Of a DNA stretch of 26,401 bases, positions 23,629-26,401 are shown in pieces. Made by a program: the position numbers and the translations under genes. This stretch comes from an uncultured Clostridium sp. (GTDB taxonomy: Bacteria > Bacillota > Clostridia > TANB77 > CAG-508): the NCBI GenBank assembly GCA_900554365.1, contig USGY01000022.1, positions 1-26,401 on the forward strand, written 5' to 3'. The notes under the pieces are model-generated. The model was not told the origin of the DNA. It worked only from the letters and a program-made list of their open reading frames with translations, and made no database searches. Every line of letters starts with the position of its first letter. Within the stretch, counting starts at the first letter, position 1.

Positions 23629-24354
23629 TTAATTAATTTTAGTGCTAGAATCTAAAGCAAGTTTAATCATTTTATTTAATCCTGTTTCACGTTCTTCTGA
23701 AGTAGCAACTTCTTTAATATATTTGGAATCAACAACACTCATTAAAACACTAGCTTTTTTGTTAAACATTTTAGCTGTATATAATAAAGAAAAAGCTTCC
23801 ATTTCTGCACATATAGGGTTAAAATCTTTAGGAACTCTACCTAAAAATTTATTAACATCAGTCATATAAACATCAAAACAATCAGTACATACAGTGTTTC
23901 CTTTTACTAATTTTGTATTAGTTTCTAAAGCAGTATTACTAATTATAGAATTTAATTCTTCATTAGATTGAACAATATGACAAATATCATTATTTAAAGT
24001 TAAAGCAAAATTACTTTCACTAAAAACATTATCAGCTAATACGATATCAAAAATTTTTAAATCAGGACTGTAAGATCCACAAGATCCAATTCTAATAATA
24101 TTTTCAACTTCATAGAATTTATATAATTCGTAACAATAAATTCCCATACTTGGCATTCCCATTCCAGAAGCCATAACAGTAACACGTGTACCTTTATAAA
24201 ATCCAGTATAAGCAGACATACCCCTTACTTGATTTACAAGCTTGACATCATCTAAAAAATTATCTGCAATATATTTAGCTCTACATGGATCACCAGGCAT
24301 TATAACAGTTTTAGCAATCTCACCTAATTTTGCTTCATTATGTGGTGTTGGCAT
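23629..24354 (-). CDS. deoD: Purine-nucleoside phosphorylase, DeoD type
   Basis: Hexameric-type phosphorylase that splits purine (deoxy)nucleosides into base and (deoxy)ribose-1-phosphate for salvage. The 241-aa protein starts MPTPHNEAKLGEIAKTVIMP and continues GDPCRAKYIA (phosphate-binding; usually GDPLRAK). It has ASGMGMPSMGIYCYEL, RIGSCGSY, the ribose-binding AEMEAF and the catalytic Asp in SVVDSK. On the minus strand GGAGGAGG lies about 8 bp before the ATG. Transcribed divergently from pyrG, from a promoter whose -35 overlaps that of pyrG. Intact. Confidence 0.95.
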   Translation of the reverse strand: MPTPHNEAKLGEIAKTVIMPGDPCRAKYIADNFLDDVKLVNQVRGMSAYTGFYKGTRVTVMASGMGMPSMGIYCYELYKFYEVENIIRIGSCGSYSPDLKIFDIVLADNVFSESNFALTLNNDICHIVQSNEELNSIISNTALETNTKLVKGNTVCTDCFDVYMTDVNKFLGRVPKDFNPICAEMEAFSLLYTAKMFNKKASVLMSVVDSKYIKEVATSEERETGLNKMIKLALDSSTKIN

Positions 24355-24388
24355 AATTAATCCTCCTCCTTTTTTTACCCAACATTAT

Positions 24389-24417
24389 ATCATAAAAGAA
24401 ATAAAAAAGCTTGTCAA
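24389..24417 (-). promoter_or_regulatory. Promoter of deoD
   Basis: Minus strand: TTGACA (24417-24412), 17-bp spacer, TATGAT (24394-24389). Its -35 coincides with the TTGTCA of the opposite-facing pyrG promoter. Confidence 0.8.
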
Positions 24418-24439
24418 AAATTTAAAAAAGTAGTAAACT
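24411..24439 (+). promoter_or_regulatory. Promoter of pyrG
   Basis: TTGTCA (24411-24416), 17-bp spacer, TAAACT (24434-24439). Predicted start near 24446, just before the leader terminator. Confidence 0.55.
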
Positions 24440-24446
24440 AATAATA

Positions 24447-24502
24447 GATTAAAAAAAAACCGAAAAAAGAAAAAGGTTTATTTTTAATCTTTTTTCTTTT
24501 TT
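24447..24502 (+). terminator. Leader terminator/attenuator of pyrG
   Basis: Bases 24447-24461 pair with 24475-24489 (15 bp, one mismatch) around a 13-nt purine loop, then T6-C-T6 follows. It lies between the pyrG promoter and its ribosome-binding site (GAGGAGG, 24511-24517). The purine loop (A6GA5) is complementary to the T6CT6 tract, giving an alternative fold. CTP-sensed attenuation at pyrG leaders is known in B. subtilis; the GGG start used there is not seen here. Confidence 0.7.
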
Positions 24503-24521
24503 ACGATAAAGAGGAGGAGCA

Positions 24522-26126
24522 ATGAATACAAAATATATATTTGTAACAGGCGGAGTAGTATCAGGACTAGGAAAAGGAATAACTGCAGCATCATTGGGAA
24601 GACTATTAAAAAATAGAGGATATAAAGTAACAATTCAAAAATTTGATCCCTATATTAATGTAGACCCAGGAACAATGAATCCATATGAACATGGAGAAGT
24701 ATTTGTAACAGACGATGGAGCTGAAACTGACTTAGATTTAGGACATTATGAAAGATTTATTGATGAAAATCTTACACATAATTCAAGTGTAACAATGGGA
24801 AAAGTATATTCTACAGTAATTGAAAAAGAAAGAAGAGGAGAATATTTAGGAAAAACAGTTCAAGTTATACCACATATAACAAATGAAATAAAAAAAAGAA
24901 TTTATGGATTTGAAAATACAGATACAGATATAGTAATAACAGAAGTTGGTGGAACAATAGGAGATATAGAAGGACTATCAATAATAGAAGCAATTAGACA
25001 AGTTGGATTAGAAAAAAATCCAGAAGATGTATTATATATACATGTAACATTATTGCCATATATATCAGGTTCAAATGAAATAAAATCAAAACCAACACAA
25101 CACTCTGTAAAAGAATTACAAAGTTTAGGAATTAAACCTGACATAATAGTTTGTAGAACTGAATTAGATATTCCGGACTCAGTAAGAGAAAAATTATCTT
25201 TATTTTGTAATGTAAGAAAAACAAGTGTAATTGAAAATAAAACAGCTGATTGCTTATATGCAGTTCCATTAATGTTAGAAGAAGAAGGCTTAGCTCGTGA
25301 AGCATGCAATCATTTAAAACTTGATAGATATATTCCAGATAATACAAAATGGCAAAAAATGATTGACGATATAAGAGCGATTGATAAAAATAAGATTGTA
25401 AAAATAGCAATAGTAGGAAAATATGTAAAGCTTGAAGATTCATATATATCAGTAATAGAAAGCTTATACCATGCAGGATTTGCAAATCATGTAAAAGTTA
25501 AAGTGGAGTTGGTAAATTCAGAAAAAATAACCAAAGAAAATGCAAAAGAAGTTCTACAAAAATATGATGGAATAGTAGTTCCTGGTGGATTTGGAAGTAG
25601 AGGAATAGAAGGCAAAATTCAAACAATAAAACATGCAAGAGAAAACAATGTACCATTTTTAGGTATTTGCCTAGGAATGCAAATGGCAGTTGTTGAATAC
25701 GCAAGGGATGTTTTAGGGTTAAAAGATGCCAATTCTTCAGAATTAGATGAGAACACTCAAAATCCAGTTATTCACATAATGGAAGATCAAAAAAATGTTA
25801 ATAAAAAAGGTGGTACAATGCGTTTAGGTGCTTATCCATGTATCCTTCAAGAAGGTAGTTTAGCTAAAAAATTATATGGGAAAAATGAAATATCTGAAAG
25901 ACATAGACATAGATATGAATATAATAATGCATATAGAGAAAGACTAGAAAAAGCAGGATTAAAAGTTTCTGGAACTTCTCCAGATGGAAATTTAGTAGAA
26001 ATTGTTGAATTAGAAAATCATCCATATTTTATTGCTGGACAATTTCACCCAGAATTAAAATCAAGACCAAATAGACCAGCACCACTATTTGTTGGATTAA
26101 TAAGAGCTTGTTTGGAACAAAAATAA
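24522..26126 (+). CDS. pyrG: CTP synthase
   Basis: Makes CTP from UTP, ATP and glutamine, the last step of pyrimidine nucleotide synthesis. The 534-aa protein is full length. Its N-terminal synthetase domain starts MNTKYIFVTGGVVSGLGKG and includes KFDPYINVDPGTMNP, HGEVFVTDDGAETDLDLGHY and EVGGTIGDIEG. The C-terminal class I glutaminase domain has the nucleophile Cys383 in GICLGMQ and the His509/Glu511 pair in FHPE. A strong GAGGAGG site precedes the ATG. The leader holds a terminator that probably attenuates transcription. Intact and monocistronic. Confidence 0.98.
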   Translation: MNTKYIFVTGGVVSGLGKGITAASLGRLLKNRGYKVTIQKFDPYINVDPGTMNPYEHGEVFVTDDGAETDLDLGHYERFIDENLTHNSSVTMGKVYSTVIEKERRGEYLGKTVQVIPHITNEIKKRIYGFENTDTDIVITEVGGTIGDIEGLSIIEAIRQVGLEKNPEDVLYIHVTLLPYISGSNEIKSKPTQHSVKELQSLGIKPDIIVCRTELDIPDSVREKLSLFCNVRKTSVIENKTADCLYAVPLMLEEEGLAREACNHLKLDRYIPDNTKWQKMIDDIRAIDKNKIVKIAIVGKYVKLEDSYISVIESLYHAGFANHVKVKVELVNSEKITKENAKEVLQKYDGIVVPGGFGSRGIEGKIQTIKHARENNVPFLGICLGMQMAVVEYARDVLGLKDANSSELDENTQNPVIHIMEDQKNVNKKGGTMRLGAYPCILQEGSLAKKLYGKNEISERHRHRYEYNNAYRERLEKAGLKVSGTSPDGNLVEIVELENHPYFIAGQFHPELKSRPNRPAPLFVGLIRACLEQK

Positions 26127-26144
26127 AATATTTTGTAAAAATGA

Positions 26145-26173
26145 TTGACTAAATTTTTAATTTTGTATAATAT
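26145..26173 (+). promoter_or_regulatory. Promoter of the pilin-like remnant
   Basis: TTGACT (26145-26150), 17-bp spacer, TAATAT (26168-26173); an overlapping TATAAT (26166-26171) would give 15-bp spacing. Confidence 0.6.
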
Positions 26174-26211
26174 TAATATGAAAATAAAACCAAAGAAGGA
26201 GAGAAAAACAA

Positions 26212-26295
26212 ATGAATAAAGTATCAATAAGAAAAAATGCAAAAGGTATAACACTAATAGCCTTTGCAATTAGTAGGAAATGCGTTCGATATTAG
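26212..26295 (+). pseudogene. Truncated prepilin-like gene
   Basis: After a good promoter and ribosome-binding site (AAGGAGAG), the ATG at 26212 encodes MNKVSIRKNAKGITLIAFAI, which matches the basic leader and KGITLIA start of class III/prepilin-type N-terminal signals common in Clostridia. The usual 15-20 further hydrophobic residues are missing: after AFAI the frame reads SRKCVRY and stops at 26293-26295. The break suggests a deletion, an insertion junction or an assembly chimaera at the window edge. Expression signals look functional, so the loss may be recent. Confidence 0.6.
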
Positions 26296-26383
26296 AAAAG
26301 AACTTGAACCCTTTGTGAGAGTAAAGAAAACCAGAGAAAAATATAACCATGTTGAAGTGAATTTATATGTAGAAATTGCATAA
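26276..26383 (+). pseudogene. C-terminal fragment of an unidentified protein
   Basis: In a different frame from the pilin-like start, codons from 26276 read GNAFDIRKELEPF, then VRVKKTREKYNHVEVNLY, then VEIA and stop. The charged/hydrophobic alternation looks like real coding sequence, but there is no start codon with a ribosome-binding site, so it is the tail of something whose front is lost at the junction near 26270. I cannot assign a family. Confidence 0.35.
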
Positions 26384-26401
26384 AATTGATAAATCTTCGA
26401 G

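Noticed and set aside
24902..25485. Overlapping minus-strand ORFs of 135 and 117 codons
   Set aside because: Shadows of pyrG with leucine/phenylalanine-rich, low-complexity translations.
26276..26383. Serine-recombinase tail at the right edge
   Set aside because: The alternating charged ending vaguely resembles such tails, but no diagnostic motif is visible, so I leave it unassigned.
1..26401. tRNA, rRNA, CRISPR array, intact insertion sequence or prophage
   Set aside because: I saw no cloverleaf with CCA-like ends, no regular repeat-spacer series, no transposase or integrase motifs and no phage genes.

Overview
The window is AT-rich throughout (roughly 70% A+T by eye). Its gene families and layout (dnaK-dnaJ, rlmN, cmk-plsC, typA, sigK, split transketolase, ftsEX with secreted murein hydrolases, pgsA, greA, pyrG) point to a low-GC Bacillota bacterium, most likely an uncultured anaerobic clostridial lineage. 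A SigK-type sporulation sigma factor suggests a spore former or a recent descendant of one. It is a core, housekeeping-rich chromosomal segment. I saw no phage, intact insertion sequence, CRISPR array, tRNA or rRNA.

Layout. 1-2040: 3' part of dnaK, then dnaJ. 2100-8145: a promoter leads a three-gene cassette (membrane-anchored esterase, HxxxDG acyltransferase-like protein, six-TM protein) that runs into rlmN, a P-loop/Asp23-like fusion gene, cytidylate kinase and a PlsC-type acyltransferase. 8160-10125: typA behind a consensus promoter followed at once by a terminator-like leader hairpin. 10197-12039: an O-methyltransferase and a U32 protein that probably make 5-hydroxy/5-methoxyuridine in tRNA. 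12091-12885 (minus): DUF368/PopT. 13004-14492: sigK and a hemolysin-III membrane protein. 14493-15058: a structured RNA gene, probably 6S RNA, followed by a long hairpin. 15059-16832: two-subunit transketolase. 16969-22382: ftsE-ftsX, two coiled-coil M23 endopeptidases and a CtpA protease, an envelope-growth operon. 22416-23595: pgsA and greA. 23629-24354 (minus): deoD, divergent from pyrG (24522-26126). The right edge holds a truncated pilin-like gene.

Most notable observation. Two well-conserved genes, sigK and ftsX, are each split by a single extra base, and both breaks have the same form: NUA-C-GGA, where the zero-frame codon is CGG. In my reading of about 8,000 codons in 26 genes, these are the only two in-frame CGG codons. 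Skipping the C restores the family-typical SigK pro-sequence junction and the family-typical FtsX C-terminus and stop codon. The simplest biological reading is that CGG is not decoded in this organism and that ribosomes shift +1 at NUA-CGG-A. This would be a programmed or tolerated frameshift at an unassigned sense codon.
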